The position numbers and the translations under genes were made by a program. Positions 45,586-59,200 of a stretch of DNA of 64,000 nt are shown here, piece by piece. The notes under the pieces were generated by a model, which ran no database searches, was not told the DNA's origin, and saw nothing but the letters and a program-made list of their open reading frames with translations. The stretch is from Rhodoferax sp. U2-2l (GTDB taxonomy: Bacteria; Pseudomonadota; Gammaproteobacteria; Burkholderiales; Burkholderiaceae_C), in assembly GCF_020594515.1 (NCBI RefSeq), contig NZ_JAJCTH010000003.1:124001-188000 (forward strand). The letters run 5' to 3'. Numbering within the stretch: position 1 is the first letter of the stretch; each line of letters starts with the position of its first letter.

Positions 45586-46547
45586 AGCTGGTTTTTGCCG
45601 GGACGCCCGAATTTGCCGCCGTGGCGCTGGCCAAGTTGCTGGCGGCCGGGCATGAGGTGGTGCTGGTGCTCACCCAGCCGGACCGACCCGCCGGGCGCGG
45701 CCTCAAACTGCAGGCCTCGCCGGTCAAACAACTGGCGCTGCAGCATGGTATCCCCGTGGCGCAACCGCGCAGCCTGCGCCTGGATGGCAAATACCCCGAC
45801 GACGCCCACGCCGCACAACGCACCCTGCAAGCCGCCGGGGCCGATGCCATGGTGGTGGCGGCCTACGGCCTGATCCTGCCGCAGTGGGTGCTGGACGTGC
45901 CCAAGCACGGCTGTTTCAACATCCACGGCTCCTTGTTGCCGCGCTGGCGCGGGGCCGCGCCGATTCACCGGGCCATTGAGGCCGGTGACGCGCAAACCGG
46001 CGTCACCATCATGCAGATGGACGCCGGGCTGGACACGGGTGACATGCTGCTCAAGCAAGCCGTGCCGATTCTGGACACCGACACCACCGGCAGCCTGCAT
46101 GACCAGCTGGCCGATCTGGGGGCTGACCTGATGGTGCAAGCGCTGGCGCAGTTGCAGCAGGGCGCACTGCGACCCGTCCCCCAGCCGACCGAGGGCGTGA
46201 CCTACGCCGCCAAGGTCGATAAGGCCGAGGCCAGCATCGACTGGTCGCAGTCGGCACAGACCATCACGCGGCGGGTGCGGGCGTTCAACCCCTTTCCGGC
46301 GGCCAGCACGGTGTTGAACGGTGAACCCCTGAAGGTTTGGTCTGCCCGGGTCGGTGCGCAGGTGGCGCCTCCTGACCAAGTGGGTGGGCACATCGTGTCG
46401 GTCACGCCCGAGGGCATTGGGGTCGTGGCGATGGATTCTGTGGTGCTCATCACCGAACTCCAGCGTCCCGGCGGCAAACGTCTGGCGGTGGCGGATTTCC
46501 TGCGCGGCTGTGAGCTGCGGCCTGGCCAACGGCTTGGCGCGGCCTGA
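45582..46547 (+). CDS. fmt: Methionyl-tRNA formyltransferase
   Basis: 321 residues from a TTG overlapping the def stop (TTGA). The N-terminus [19 protein letters not shown] is the canonical Fmt beginning, so the longer frame upstream is not used. The signature [16 protein letters not shown] and [13 protein letters not shown] form the formyl-THF-binding catalytic domain, and a C-terminal OB-type domain follows from about 210. It formylates initiator Met-tRNA. The adjacent upstream def is the usual partner; rsmB, often next, is absent here. Confidence 0.96.
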   Translation: MKLVFAGTPEFAAVALAKLLAAGHEVVLVLTQPDRPAGRGLKLQASPVKQLALQHGIPVAQPRSLRLDGKYPDDAHAAQRTLQAAGADAMVVAAYGLILPQWVLDVPKHGCFNIHGSLLPRWRGAAPIHRAIEAGDAQTGVTIMQMDAGLDTGDMLLKQAVPILDTDTTGSLHDQLADLGADLMVQALAQLQQGALRPVPQPTEGVTYAAKVDKAEASIDWSQSAQTITRRVRAFNPFPAASTVLNGEPLKVWSARVGAQVAPPDQVGGHIVSVTPEGIGVVAMDSVVLITELQRPGGKRLAVADFLRGCELRPGQRLGAA

Positions 46548-46552
46548 TTCTT

Positions 46553-47296
46553 GTGTTTTTTCAACCCGCGTTGTTTCGGCATCCCGAGTTTCGGGCAGGC
46601 GCCCATGACGCCATGGGCGCAGCGCCTGGCCTGGCGTCCTGGGGCATGATGACCGGTGTGGCGATGATGAACTCGGGCATGAGCCTGTTCGAGGCGCTGC
46701 TCATGGGGGTGATCGTGTTTGCTGGCAGCTCCCAGCTGGCGGCCATTCCGCTGATTGCGTCAGGCACGCCGATGTGGGTGGTGCTGGCCACCGGCTTTTG
46801 CGTCAATTTGCGCTTTGTGGTGTTCAGCGCCCACCTGCGCCCCTACATGATGCACTTGCCGCTGTGGCAGCGCCTGGTCACCGGTTACCTCACCACCGAT
46901 TTGAGTTATGTGCTGTTCACCCGGCGCTTTCCGCAGCATGGCGGCAGCCCGGAGCAGCTGCTGGCGCAGCAGGCTTACCTGGCGGGTAACTGCGGCGTCA
47001 ACTGGTCGTCGTGGGTGGGCTGCAGTGTGTTGGGCATTTTGCTGGCGGGCCTGATTCCGGCCCATTGGGGTTTGGGGTTTGCCGGCATTCTGGCGCTGCT
47101 GGGGGTGATGTTTTCGCTGGCATCGAGCCCGCTGCGCTGGGTCAGCGCTGGCGTGGCCGGGGCGGCGGCTGTGGCGGCGTTTGCGCTGCCGTTCAAGCTC
47201 AATATTTTGCTGGCCATCGCCGCGGCGGTGGCCATGAGCCTGCTGCTGGAGGCCGTGCGCCGGGCCGACGCGGACCGACCCGGCACGTCCCCATGA
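46553..47296 (+). CDS. azlC: AzlC family branched-chain amino acid exporter, large subunit
   Basis: 247 residues with five to seven hydrophobic spans. The AzlC pattern is visible in GMMTGVAMMNSGMSLFEALLMGVIVFAGSSQLAAIPLI and in the NLRFVVFSAHLRPY and YLTTDLSYVLF blocks. With AzlD it forms an exporter of branched-chain amino acids (AzlCD/YgaZH type). The GTG start at 46553 lies 5 bases after fmt. Its stop overlaps the ATG of azlD (ATGA), which fits a two-subunit transporter. Confidence 0.9.
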   Translation: MFFQPALFRHPEFRAGAHDAMGAAPGLASWGMMTGVAMMNSGMSLFEALLMGVIVFAGSSQLAAIPLIASGTPMWVVLATGFCVNLRFVVFSAHLRPYMMHLPLWQRLVTGYLTTDLSYVLFTRRFPQHGGSPEQLLAQQAYLAGNCGVNWSSWVGCSVLGILLAGLIPAHWGLGFAGILALLGVMFSLASSPLRWVSAGVAGAAAVAAFALPFKLNILLAIAAAVAMSLLLEAVRRADADRPGTSP

Positions 47297-47643
47297 CGGC
47301 AGAAACCGACGCCTGGACGGTGATGGTGATTGTGGGTCTGGCGCTGATCACCGTGCTCACGCGCTGCCTGTTTTTTGTCTCCAGCAAGCCGTGGCAGTTG
47401 CCCGGCTGGGCGCAGCGCGGTCTGCAATATGCCCCGATTGCCGCGCTGGCGGCGGTCATCGTGCCGGAACTGGTCATGACGCAAGGCCAGTTCATCCAGA
47501 CCTGGCAAGACGCCCGGCTGTTTGCCGCGCTGGCTGGGGCCGCCTGGTTTTTTGGGCATCGCGCCCAACGCCAGGCCGTGCTGGGCACCATTGTGGCGGG
47601 CATGGCGGTGTATTTGCCCTTGCATCTGGCCTTGGGCTGGTGA
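47293..47643 (+). CDS. azlD: AzlD family branched-chain amino acid exporter, small subunit
   Basis: 116 residues with about four membrane spans: VMVIVGLALITVLTRCLFF, LQYAPIAALAAVIVPELVM and two C-terminal helices including LGTIVAGMAVYLPLHLALGW. Size and the conserved LTRCLFF/YAPIAALAA segments match AzlD. The start at 47293 overlaps the azlC stop by four bases, replacing a longer in-frame extension that lies wholly inside azlC in another frame. Confidence 0.9.
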   Translation: MTAETDAWTVMVIVGLALITVLTRCLFFVSSKPWQLPGWAQRGLQYAPIAALAAVIVPELVMTQGQFIQTWQDARLFAALAGAAWFFGHRAQRQAVLGTIVAGMAVYLPLHLALGW

Positions 47644-47765
47644 GGTGTGCACCCGGGCGTGGGGCCGACCCGGCTCTAGAATCGCCGCCACCTTGTCCTT
47701 TCTGGTGTGGGCACGGTTGGGGCCGCGGGTCTGGTCATCATTTTTGAAAAGTCAAAGGTTTGTTC

Positions 47766-48137
47766 ATGAACAGTCATCCTTCAAGCACCCCAACGGGGTC
47801 GCGTCTGGATATCGCACGCGGTGTGGGCATGATGGGGTCGCAAGCTGCCTTGTGCAAAATCCTGAGCACCGTGCTGGCCAGCATGTCGGCGGATGTGTCA
47901 GCCATTGAAGCCGCGTTGCATGCCGGTGACGTTGCCAACGCCAACCGCCTGTTGCACGCCATCAAAGGGTATATGCCGATTTTTGGCAGTGATGAGCTGG
48001 TCAGCCAGGTGATAGCGGTTGAAAAACTCAGCAAGACCGAGTCAGCGGCGGTGGTGTTGGTGCACTACCAGACGCTGGCGCCGGAGTTACGTCAACTGCT
48101 TGCTGAAATCCATGTTTTCTTGAATACAGGTCCATAA
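47766..48137 (+). CDS. Stand-alone Hpt (histidine phosphotransfer) domain protein
   Basis: 123 residues, all helical. The phospho-acceptor motif is LLHAIKGYMPIFG with H64 followed by KG, the HxxKG pattern of Hpt domains, and later helices (SQVIAVEKLSKTES, LAPELRQLLAEIHVF) complete a four-helix bundle. It has no kinase or output domain, so it should relay phosphate between receivers. Downstream lie a free receiver (120-bp gap) and a chemoreceptor, suggesting one signalling unit. The ATG at 47766 is preceded by a purine-rich AAAGG stretch. Confidence 0.8.
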   Translation: MNSHPSSTPTGSRLDIARGVGMMGSQAALCKILSTVLASMSADVSAIEAALHAGDVANANRLLHAIKGYMPIFGSDELVSQVIAVEKLSKTESAAVVLVHYQTLAPELRQLLAEIHVFLNTGP

Positions 48138-48257
48138 CTCGCCTGTGTTGTCGGCTGGCTTGCTGATAGCATGGATTCACCACTTGCGCATGCACCCGTG
48201 TGGGTCGGAGTCTGCTGACCCCCACCGCGGCATTGATTTGAACAATAAAGCTGAAAA

Positions 48258-48641
48258 ATGAAATTCACCCTGACACGCGTTTTGGTCGTTGATGATGATG
48301 AGGTGATGCGGACCTTTGTCGTCAACAGTTTGCGCCGCCTGGGCATCCAGGCCATTGAGACGGCGGTGGACGGTGGCAGCGCCTTGCGCGCCATGATCAG
48401 CTTCCAGCCCGACCTGGTGCTCACCGACATCCACATGCAGCCGATGGATGGCATTGAATTTGTCCGGCAGCTGCGCAAACATACCAACCCGCTGGTCAAA
48501 AACATGAAGGTGATCTTCATGAGCGCCGACGCCAGCACCGAGACGCTGGAGCAGGCCCTGCCGCTGGGTACGTTTGGCTACATCGTCAAACCACCACGCC
48601 TTGAAATCCTGCAAGCCAAAATTGAGCTGGCCCTGAAGTAA
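48258..48641 (+). CDS. Stand-alone receiver domain response regulator
   Basis: 127 residues, a single REC domain with nothing after it. The acidic pocket D12-D14 (VVDDDEVMR), phospho-acceptor D57 ([11 protein letters not shown]), S89 (FMSAD) and K111 (IVKPP) are all present, so phosphorylation should be possible. Lacking a DNA-binding or enzyme domain, it must act by protein interaction, as CheY does, or as a relay intermediate. It lies between the Hpt gene and the chemoreceptor gene. Confidence 0.88.
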   Translation: MKFTLTRVLVVDDDEVMRTFVVNSLRRLGIQAIETAVDGGSALRAMISFQPDLVLTDIHMQPMDGIEFVRQLRKHTNPLVKNMKVIFMSADASTETLEQALPLGTFGYIVKPPRLEILQAKIELALK

Positions 48642-48687
48642 GTCCTGCAACCGCCAATTTGTTCACGCTACCAGGGGAAACGTTGCC

Positions 48688-50214
48688 ATGAACCTGCTTT
48701 CACCTGCCATCGCCCTGCTTCGGCCCCTGTCGGGCCGGACGCGGTTTTGGGTGTTGCCGATGCCGATGGTGCTGGTGTTGCTGTCCATCGTGGTCATGTC
48801 GCTCACACAAGCCGTCTCGCGCGAGCAAGAGGGGCGGCTGTTTGTGCTGATCTCCATCGCGGGCCTGATGCTGTGGCTGTATTTGCAGCTGGCTTATCTC
48901 AGCCTTACCCGCACAGAGCGCGACCGCATGGACCTCGCCATGACCGAGGTGTCCCAAGGCGACCTGGCTCAGAAGGTGTCTGGCAGCGTCCTGACCCTGG
49001 GCAATTTCGGGCGGCATCTGGAGCTGATGATCACCAACATGTCGAGCATGGTGGCCAACATCCGCACCGCCGCCGTGCTGCTGGGCGACACCGGCAAAAA
49101 GCTGGAGGAAGACACCCGCAGTCTGGCCGAGCGCGCCCAGGCCCAGGGGCAGCATCTGCAACAGACCTCCGTCCACGTCAAGCACGTCAGTGAAACCGTG
49201 GCGCGCAACGCCCAGGCGGCGCAACAGGTCAGCAGGATGACGTCGAGCCTGCACCGGGAGGCCGACACGGCCGGCAAGATGATGAACGAGGCCATGCAGA
49301 GCATGGGCCCGCTGGAGGTGACCTCCAAACGCATGTCCGAGATCATCGGGGTGATCGATGGCATCGCCTTTCAGACCAATTTGCTGGCCCTGAATGCGGC
49401 GGTGGAAGCGGCACGTGCGGGCGAGCAGGGGCGCGGTTTTGCCGTGGTGGCGGCCGAGGTGCGCAACCTGGCCAAACGCAGTCAGGGTGCGGCGGCTGAA
49501 ATCCGGGGCCTGATTGCCGAGTCGTCCAGCCGGGTGGGCGACACCGTCAACGGCATCAGGCAGATCCATGCCACCCTGGAGAGCCTGATCGCGGGCATTG
49601 GCGAGATCGCCATGAATGTCAATGTGATGGCCGAGGGCAGCGCCTCGCAAAGTGCGGCCCTGGAAGAGGTGGTGCACGCGGTGGGTGACCTGGATGTGTT
49701 GACCCAGGAAAACACCGCTCTGGTTGGCCGCGCGGCGGGCAACTCGGATCGCTTGATCAACCAGGCCGCCACACTGGAAACCTCCGTGGGAGACATCCGT
49801 TTGCGCCAGGGCACGGCCGACCAGGCACGCCAGATGGTGTTTGACGCCATGGCGCACCTACGCAACGTGGGCTACGCGCAGGCGGTGCGTGATTTCCACG
49901 ACAAGAGCGGCCCGTTCATCGACCGGGACATGTACATCTTCATTTTTGACCGCCGCGGCATTTATCAGGTGCATGGCGCGTCGCCTGAAAAAGACAACAG
50001 CGATCTGCGTGCCATCCCTGGTTTGGACGCCGAGCAACTGTTGGCCGATGCGTGGGCGGCGTGTGATCAGGCGCAGGGTGGCTGGGTCAACTACCTCATC
50101 ACCAACCCGGTCTCGGGGGAGACCCAGGCCAAAACCTCGTATGTGGTGCCGCTGGATGAGGACCATCTGCTGGGATGCGGCTGTTATCTCAACTCACAAT
50201 GGCGCCATGCATGA
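48688..50214 (+). CDS. Methyl-accepting chemotaxis protein with C-terminal Cache-like domain
   Basis: 508 residues. Two close membrane spans at about 20-43 and 50-74 leave almost no periplasmic sensor. The cytoplasmic signalling domain (about 130-375) contains the receptor hairpin tip ([44 protein letters not shown]). The last ~125 residues ([15 protein letters not shown] and [17 protein letters not shown]) form a single-Cache-like module. Cache domains are usually extracytoplasmic, so its place after the signalling domain is unusual and suggests intracellular ligand sensing. No C-terminal CheR-tethering pentapeptide is present. Confidence 0.88.
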   Translation: MNLLSPAIALLRPLSGRTRFWVLPMPMVLVLLSIVVMSLTQAVSREQEGRLFVLISIAGLMLWLYLQLAYLSLTRTERDRMDLAMTEVSQGDLAQKVSGSVLTLGNFGRHLELMITNMSSMVANIRTAAVLLGDTGKKLEEDTRSLAERAQAQGQHLQQTSVHVKHVSETVARNAQAAQQVSRMTSSLHREADTAGKMMNEAMQSMGPLEVTSKRMSEIIGVIDGIAFQTNLLALNAAVEAARAGEQGRGFAVVAAEVRNLAKRSQGAAAEIRGLIAESSSRVGDTVNGIRQIHATLESLIAGIGEIAMNVNVMAEGSASQSAALEEVVHAVGDLDVLTQENTALVGRAAGNSDRLINQAATLETSVGDIRLRQGTADQARQMVFDAMAHLRNVGYAQAVRDFHDKSGPFIDRDMYIFIFDRRGIYQVHGASPEKDNSDLRAIPGLDAEQLLADAWAACDQAQGGWVNYLITNPVSGETQAKTSYVVPLDEDHLLGCGCYLNSQWRHA

Positions 50215-50273
50215 CCGATGGTGTCGCGGGCCACGCACAGCCAGTGAGCAGATGATGCCTGCTAGCCTGGAGG

Positions 50274-50317
50274 CGCTGGCGCCGCCAGCGAGGCGGCGTT
50301 GCTCACCCAGCGTGAGC
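50274..50317. terminator. Paired GC hairpins between convergent genes
   Basis: CGCTGGC-GCC-GCCAGCG (50274-50290) and GCTCAC-CCAGC-GTGAGC (50301-50317) are two perfect short hairpins in the 133-bp space between the convergent MCP and TerC genes. Neither has a T-run, so a terminator role is only suggested by position. Confidence 0.35.
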
Positions 50318-50347
50318 GCCTGAGCCGGGCCCGCCTGCCCGCTGCGG

Positions 50348-51310
50348 TCACGATTCCAGCCGTTCAGGCTTGGCGGTGCGCACGCTCAGCAGCATGGTCA
50401 GCGCCAGGATGCCCACCACCACGCCCAGCGAGAACAGCACCGGGATCTTGTAGACGTCGATCAGGCACATCTTGGTGCCGATGAACACCAAAATCACCGC
50501 CAGCCCGTAGTTGAGCAGGTGGAACTTGTTGGCTACTGCGGCCAGCAAGAAGTACATCGCCCGCAGCCCCAGAATGGCAAACACATTGCTGGTCAGCACG
50601 ATGAACGGGTCGCTGGTGATGGCAAAGATGGCGGGGATCGAGTCGACCGCAAAAATCACGTCGGTGAGCGCAATCAGGCAGATCACCATGAACAGCGGCG
50701 TGGCAATTTTTTTGCCGTTTTCCACGGTCCAGAACTTTTCGCCATCGTAGTGTTGGCTGACCGGCAGCACCCTGCGCAGCAGTTTGAGCGCCGGGTTGTC
50801 GTTCAGGTCGGGCTCCTTGCCAGCGGCCCACCACATTTTCACGCCGGTGAGGATCAGGAAGGCGCCAAACACATACAAGATCCAGTGGAACTCGGCCAGC
50901 AGCCAGCCGCCCACCAAAATCATGATGGTGCGCAACACAATCGCGCCGATGATGCCAATCATCAACACCCGCTTCTGAAAGTGCGTGGGCACGGCAAAGT
51001 AGGTGAAGATCATCAGGAACACAAAGATGTTGTCCACCGCCAGCGATTTCTCGATCAGGTAGCCGGTCAGAAATTCCAGCGACTTGGTGTTGGCGATCTC
51101 GCTCGAGCCGGTGCTGTCTTTGACCGCCCACCAAAACAGGCCGTTGAACAAGAAGCTCAAGCCAATCCAGACCAGCGACCAGTTCAGCGCCTCCTTGACG
51201 CCAATGTCATGCGAGCCCTGTTTTTTGAGCACCACAAAGTCAATGAACAGCGACACCAGCACGATGCCACCGAAAGTGGCCCACAGCCAGAGGGGGGCAA
51301 TAGTCTGCAT
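50348..51310 (-). CDS. TerC family membrane protein (Alx type)
   Basis: 320 residues with about nine membrane spans. Signature segments are KSLAVDNIFVFLMIFTYF and LTDVIFAVDSIPAIFAITSDPFIVLTSN, which carry the conserved Asp-Asn and Asp-Ser pairs of the TerC/Alx branch, distinct from the YjbE-type protein at 767. E. coli Alx is linked to manganese export under alkaline or Mn stress. I could not identify a yybP-ykoY-like leader upstream. It is convergent with the chemoreceptor gene. Confidence 0.88.
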   Translation of the reverse strand: MQTIAPLWLWATFGGIVLVSLFIDFVVLKKQGSHDIGVKEALNWSLVWIGLSFLFNGLFWWAVKDSTGSSEIANTKSLEFLTGYLIEKSLAVDNIFVFLMIFTYFAVPTHFQKRVLMIGIIGAIVLRTIMILVGGWLLAEFHWILYVFGAFLILTGVKMWWAAGKEPDLNDNPALKLLRRVLPVSQHYDGEKFWTVENGKKIATPLFMVICLIALTDVIFAVDSIPAIFAITSDPFIVLTSNVFAILGLRAMYFLLAAVANKFHLLNYGLAVILVFIGTKMCLIDVYKIPVLFSLGVVVGILALTMLLSVRTAKPERLES

Positions 51311-51663
51311 GGAAACCTCACGAGTTAGAACCTGACAACCTGTAGCGGGCGCGGCGTGAACACGTCAACCAGAACGTAGCGCTGCCCGGGCAAGGCTGGA
51401 GTCTAAAAGTAAATGGCCATGTTTAATCTGATATTTGCGTCGTTAATGTTCGTAAAAAAGGGAGTGTTCAAGCGAAAATTCCTGCGGGTGAGATCGCCTA
51501 CCGGGATCGTCCGCCTGTTTGGACGGCCCCAGTCGGCGCTGAGCGCCCACCCAAATCCTTACAACATGGCGCCTTTATCTGAGTCGGTACGATGCGCTGG
51601 CCGTTGTCTGTCCGCTGCGGCGGTAGCGTACTTTGTTCAACCGTTTTGACGTCAGGAGACACC
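51311..51663. other. 353-bp divergent intergenic region
   Basis: This region lies between the Alx-type TerC gene and a small exported protein gene. It contains an AT-rich stretch at about 51400-51480, where promoters for either side could lie, and a small hairpin CGTCC/GGACG near 51508-51525. A 78-codon frame at 51413-51649 has no recognisable similarity and is not called. No riboswitch was recognised. Confidence 0.45.
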
Positions 51664-52086
51664 ATGCCCACCCCGATTCGCTTTACTTCCCTGCGCACCG
51701 TGACTGCGGTGCTCACGCTGACCATCGCGTCGCTGACGCTGCCCTCGTTGGCACATGCCAAGCGCCTGTTCGGCGGTGTCAAATCGGCGCCGCGTACCAG
51801 TGTCACCCAACCCCCGGCGCCGCCCGTGGCCCCTGTGGCACCGGCCGCCGCCGCCGCGCCAGCAGCGCGCAGCCCGGGCATGCTGGGCACCGTGGGTGCC
51901 GTGGCGGTGGGCGCTGCGGTCGGCACCCTGGCCGGTGGCGCGATAGCTGGGGGCCTGTCGTCCGACAAGGACACCCAGGCCAAAGAGGCGCAGGCGCTGG
52001 CGGCTGAAAAAGAAGCCAAGGAATTGCAGCGCCAAGCCGATGAAGCCAAACGCCGCGCCGATGCGGCCCGCGCCGCCGTCCAATAA
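51664..52086 (+). CDS. Small exported Ala/Pro-rich glycine-zipper protein
   Basis: 140 residues with no known family assigned. A clear signal peptide (about 1-32, ending SLAHA) is followed by a basic patch (KRLFGGVKSAPR), a Pro/Ala linker, and a Gly-rich hydrophobic run at about 73-100 (GTVGAVAVGAAVGTLAGGAIAGG) with a glycine-zipper pattern that may insert in or lie against a membrane. A charged helical tail (KEAQALAAEKEAKELQRQADEAKRR) probably forms a coiled coil. A CAGGAGAC ribosome site precedes the ATG. It is likely a periplasmic or envelope protein; function unknown. Confidence 0.7.
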   Translation: MPTPIRFTSLRTVTAVLTLTIASLTLPSLAHAKRLFGGVKSAPRTSVTQPPAPPVAPVAPAAAAAPAARSPGMLGTVGAVAVGAAVGTLAGGAIAGGLSSDKDTQAKEAQALAAEKEAKELQRQADEAKRRADAARAAVQ

Positions 52087-52154
52087 GCTGAAGTGTGTGA
52101 CGCGGGCCGGGTGCCACCGTGTGGTGGGCGCGGCTGGCGTTTGCCCCAGCCGGG

Positions 52155-52556
52155 TCAGCGCGTTGCCAGCAGCTGGGCCAGCACCTCGCGGTGCAGCGGC
52201 TTGGTGAATGACCCCAGCAAGCGCAGGCCCTGTCCGGCCGCTATTTCACGTGCCAGCGACAGGGTTTCCACGTCCACCCCGGTGACCAGCACCACGTCGC
52301 CCCGGTACTGGCGTTGCGCCAGTTCGGACATGAACTCAATGCCGTCCATGTCGGGCATGAACACATCGCAAATCAGCAGGTCGGGCGGGGTGGCCATGGC
52401 TTCGAGCACGCGTAAGGCGCTGCGGCCGTTGTCGGCGGTCTGGACGTCGAGGATGCCCTGTGCTGCCAGCATCTCCTGCAAGACGTCACGGCTGAAGGCG
52501 TCGTCATCCACCACCATGACGGACGGTATCAGCTTGTGAGAGGTGTGAGGGGCCAT
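52155..52556 (-). CDS. Stand-alone receiver domain response regulator
   Basis: 133 residues, a REC domain only. Acidic pocket D17-D19 (VVDDDAFSRD), phospho-acceptor D64 (ICDVFMPDMDG), T92 (LVTGVD) and K119 (SFTKPL) are intact. It is a paralogue of the receiver at 60337, sharing the VVDDD.F, MDG.EFM and LLGS..KP patterns. It lies 54 bases beyond the 3' end of the hybrid kinase at 52611, in the same direction, so it is a likely acceptor of that kinase's Hpt phosphate. It has no output domain. Confidence 0.88.
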   Translation of the reverse strand: MAPHTSHKLIPSVMVVDDDAFSRDVLQEMLAAQGILDVQTADNGRSALRVLEAMATPPDLLICDVFMPDMDGIEFMSELAQRQYRGDVVLVTGVDVETLSLAREIAAGQGLRLLGSFTKPLHREVLAQLLATR

Positions 52557-52565
52557 GTGTGCGTC

Positions 52566-52584
52566 GTGTCAAATAATTCGACAC
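52566..52584. promoter_or_regulatory. 19-bp near-palindrome before the receiver gene
   Basis: GTGTCAAATAATTCGACAC pairs at eight of nine positions around a central A. It lies 10-28 bases upstream of the 52556 start codon, in the only AT-rich patch between the kinase and receiver genes. A regulator binding site is plausible. Confidence 0.4.
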
Positions 52585-52610
52585 ATTATTCCCGTATGAC
52601 GCCTGGGCGT

Positions 52611-56210
<3,600 letters not shown>

Positions 56211-56248
56211 GTCAGGGGCTTGGCCGGATGCGCATTGTCGCCGTCGGG

Positions 56249-59200
56249 TTAAGCGCTCATCGGTTCATGCTGGTGGGTGTGCCGTGGGGTGGCGTCCATC
56301 ACGGCCAGATGCACGTCGATGCGCGCCTGCGCCTGGGCCAGTGTCCCGGGCAGCGCCTGTGCCAGGTGCTGGCAGCGGGTCAGATCCTGGTTGTTGCTGG
56401 CGGTTTCCAGTTGCTGGCACAGCTGCCCCAGCGCCAGCGCGCCCACGCTGCGCGCGGCCGATTTGAGGGTGTGGGCCTGCGTCAGCAGCGTGCTGAAGTC
56501 GCCACCCGCCGCGGCGCGTGTGATGGCCTCACGCTGCTGTTGGGCATTGGTCAGAAAACGCTTGAGCAGCCGCTGCTGGGCGCCGGGGTTATCGCCGATC
56601 AGATCAGCGAGCAGCTGGCTGTTCCAGATGGCCAGCGTGGCTGGTGACGGTGCCTCGGACGGGCTGGCGGTGATCGCTTGGGACACATCGACCGGTGCCA
56701 CCGGGTGGCCATCCAGCGGCAGCCAGCGCGCCAGTGTGTCGCTGAGTTCGCGCAGGCGCAGCGGCTTGCACAGGTAAGCGTCCATGCCTTGTGCCAGGCA
56801 GCGCTGCGCCTCACCCTGCATGGCGTTGGCGCTGACCGCAATGATCGGGCGCCGCTGGCCCGGGGCTTCACTGGCGCGAATGGCCGCGGTCAGCCCGAAC
56901 CCATCCAGGTGCGGCATGTGGCAGTCGGTCAGCAGCAGGGCGTAGTGACCACGGCGCCACATCGCCAGCGCTTGCTGGCCGTCGCAGGCGGTCTCAGCGG
57001 CGTAGCCCAGGCGCCGCAGTTGCTCTTGCAGCACATCGCGGTTGGTTGGGTTGTCTTCGGCCAGCAGAATCAGCTGGCCAGACGCCATGGCTTGTGACAC
57101 GCTGGGAGCCGGGCGCTGGCGGGTGGGCTGCCAAGGTGCAGCCGGGGCGGCTGGCGGGGTGGTCAGACGACCGCAAGCGATGGCCACCCCTTGCAGCAGT
57201 TCCAGATATAGCAGTGGCCGACAAGGCACGTGGATGCCCGTGGTGGCGTCGGCAGGGGTGCGGCGCGGCCACAGGCGCACCACCGGCCAGCGGGTCAGGT
57301 CCACTGCGTCGGTCACGTTGGCATCGGGTGCCGACATGTCGATGAGACAGACCGTGGTGTCATCCCCCGCGGCCAGCGCCTGCTGGGCGGTGGGGCTGTC
57401 AGGCAGTGGCAGCACCCGGGCGCCCACCGAGCCCAGATAGGCCTGCAGCATGGTCAGGCTGGCCAAGTGCGAGCTGATGACCAGCACCTGCACCCCAGTC
57501 AGGTCGGGCAACACGGTCGGTCGGGCCGTGGACGGCGGCGCCACCGGTTGCAGCGGCAGCTCAACCATGAACTCGGAGCCGACCCCCGGCTCGCTGCGCA
57601 CGGTGATGTGCCCTTGCATCAGGGCCACCAGCCGCTGGGTGATGGACAGCCCCAGGCCGGTGCCGCCAAAGCGCCGGTTGGTGCTGGCGTCGGCCTGGGT
57701 GAACGGGCGAAATAACTTGTCCACCACCTCGGGCTGCATGCCAATGCCGTTGTCCATGACGCGGATGCGCAGCCAGGCGCTGGCATCTGCGGCGGTGAAG
57801 GGTTGTACCTGCAGCAAGGCCTGCCCGCTGCGTCTGGACACGAACTTGAGCGCATTGCCCACCAGGTTGACCACAATCTGGCGCAGCCGGGTCGGGTCGG
57901 TCAGGATCCACTCGGGCAGCCGCGGGTCGACAAACACCGACAACTGGGCCGCCTGGCCGTCACCCAGGTTGTGCATCAGCAGGGCCGAGCCCTCGATCAG
58001 CTCGCGCAGGGCGGTGGGCAGGCGCTCCAGTTCCAGCTTGCCGGCCTCGATCTTGGAGAAATCCAGAATGTCGTTCAGGATGCCCAGCAACGACATGGTG
58101 GACTGGTGCACCGTGTCCAGCAGGCGGTGCTGCTCGGGGTTGAGCCCGGTTTGCGCCAGCACGTCGAGCATGCCGATCACACCGTTCATGGGGGTGCGGA
58201 TCTCGTGGCTCATGTGGGCCAGAAACGCCGACTTGGCCCGGTTGGCGGCGTCGGCCAGGGTGCGCGCCTCGGTCAGCTCGCGGGTGCGCTCCTGCACCAG
58301 ACGCTCCAGGCCATGGCGGTACAGGTCCAGCTCGGCGTTGAGGCGTTTGGACTCGGTGATGTCTTCGTAAATACCCAGCACGCCAAACACCTCGCCCTGC
58401 TGGTTTTTCAGCGGAATCTTGGCGGTGCGCAGCCAGATCGTCTGGCCACCCGGGGTGGTTTGGGGCTCGTCATAAAACAGCCGCGGCACGCCGCTGACCA
58501 TCACTTGGCGGTCATCGCTGCGGTACAGCTCGGCCTGCTCGGCCCAGCCCATCTGGTAGTCGTCCTGGCCGATCAGCTCGTGCGGGGCCTGTCGACCGGC
58601 ATCCTGGGCAAAGGCGGTGTTGCAGCCCAGGAAGCGCAGCTCGGCGTCTTTCCAGAACACGCGCATCGGGATGGTGTCAATCACCGTCATCAGCAACTGG
58701 TGCGCGGCTTCCAGTGCGGCTTCCGAGCGTTTGCTGGCGGTGATCTCCTGCACCGTGCCCATCGACTGCACCGCTTGGCCCTGCGCGTCAAACCGCGAGG
58801 TGCCGCGCTCCTGCACCCATTTGATGTCGCCGTTGGCCATGCGCAGCCGGTGCTCGATCTGGTAGGGCGTGCGGGTGGCCAACGAGTGCTGGTAGGCGGC
58901 ATGGACCGCGCTGCGATCGTCCGGGTGGATGGCAGCCAGAAAGGCGTCGTAGGTCGCCTCGAATCGGGCTGGGTCGACCTCGAACAGGCGGTAGACCTGA
59001 TCGCTCCAGTCGAGTTGGCCGGTGGCGATGTCCAGCGTCCAGCTGCCCATCTGCGACAGCCGCTGGGCCTCGTCCAGGCGCTGGGCCAGCGCGCGTGCCG
59101 CCTGCTCCGATCGGGTCAGGGCGGCTTCGCGCTCGGACAACTTGCTCAACACCTGGTTGAAGCCACCAATGAGCTGGCCCACCTCGTCCTGGCTGGTTTG

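Noticed and set aside
51311..51420. yybP-ykoY manganese riboswitch upstream of the Alx-type TerC gene
   Set aside because: I compared the leader with the conserved core of that RNA from memory and found no convincing match; a covariance-model search would decide.
51413..51649. 78-codon open frame before the exported glycine-zipper protein
   Set aside because: It has no similarity to a known family and occupies the AT-rich promoter region of the divergent pair.
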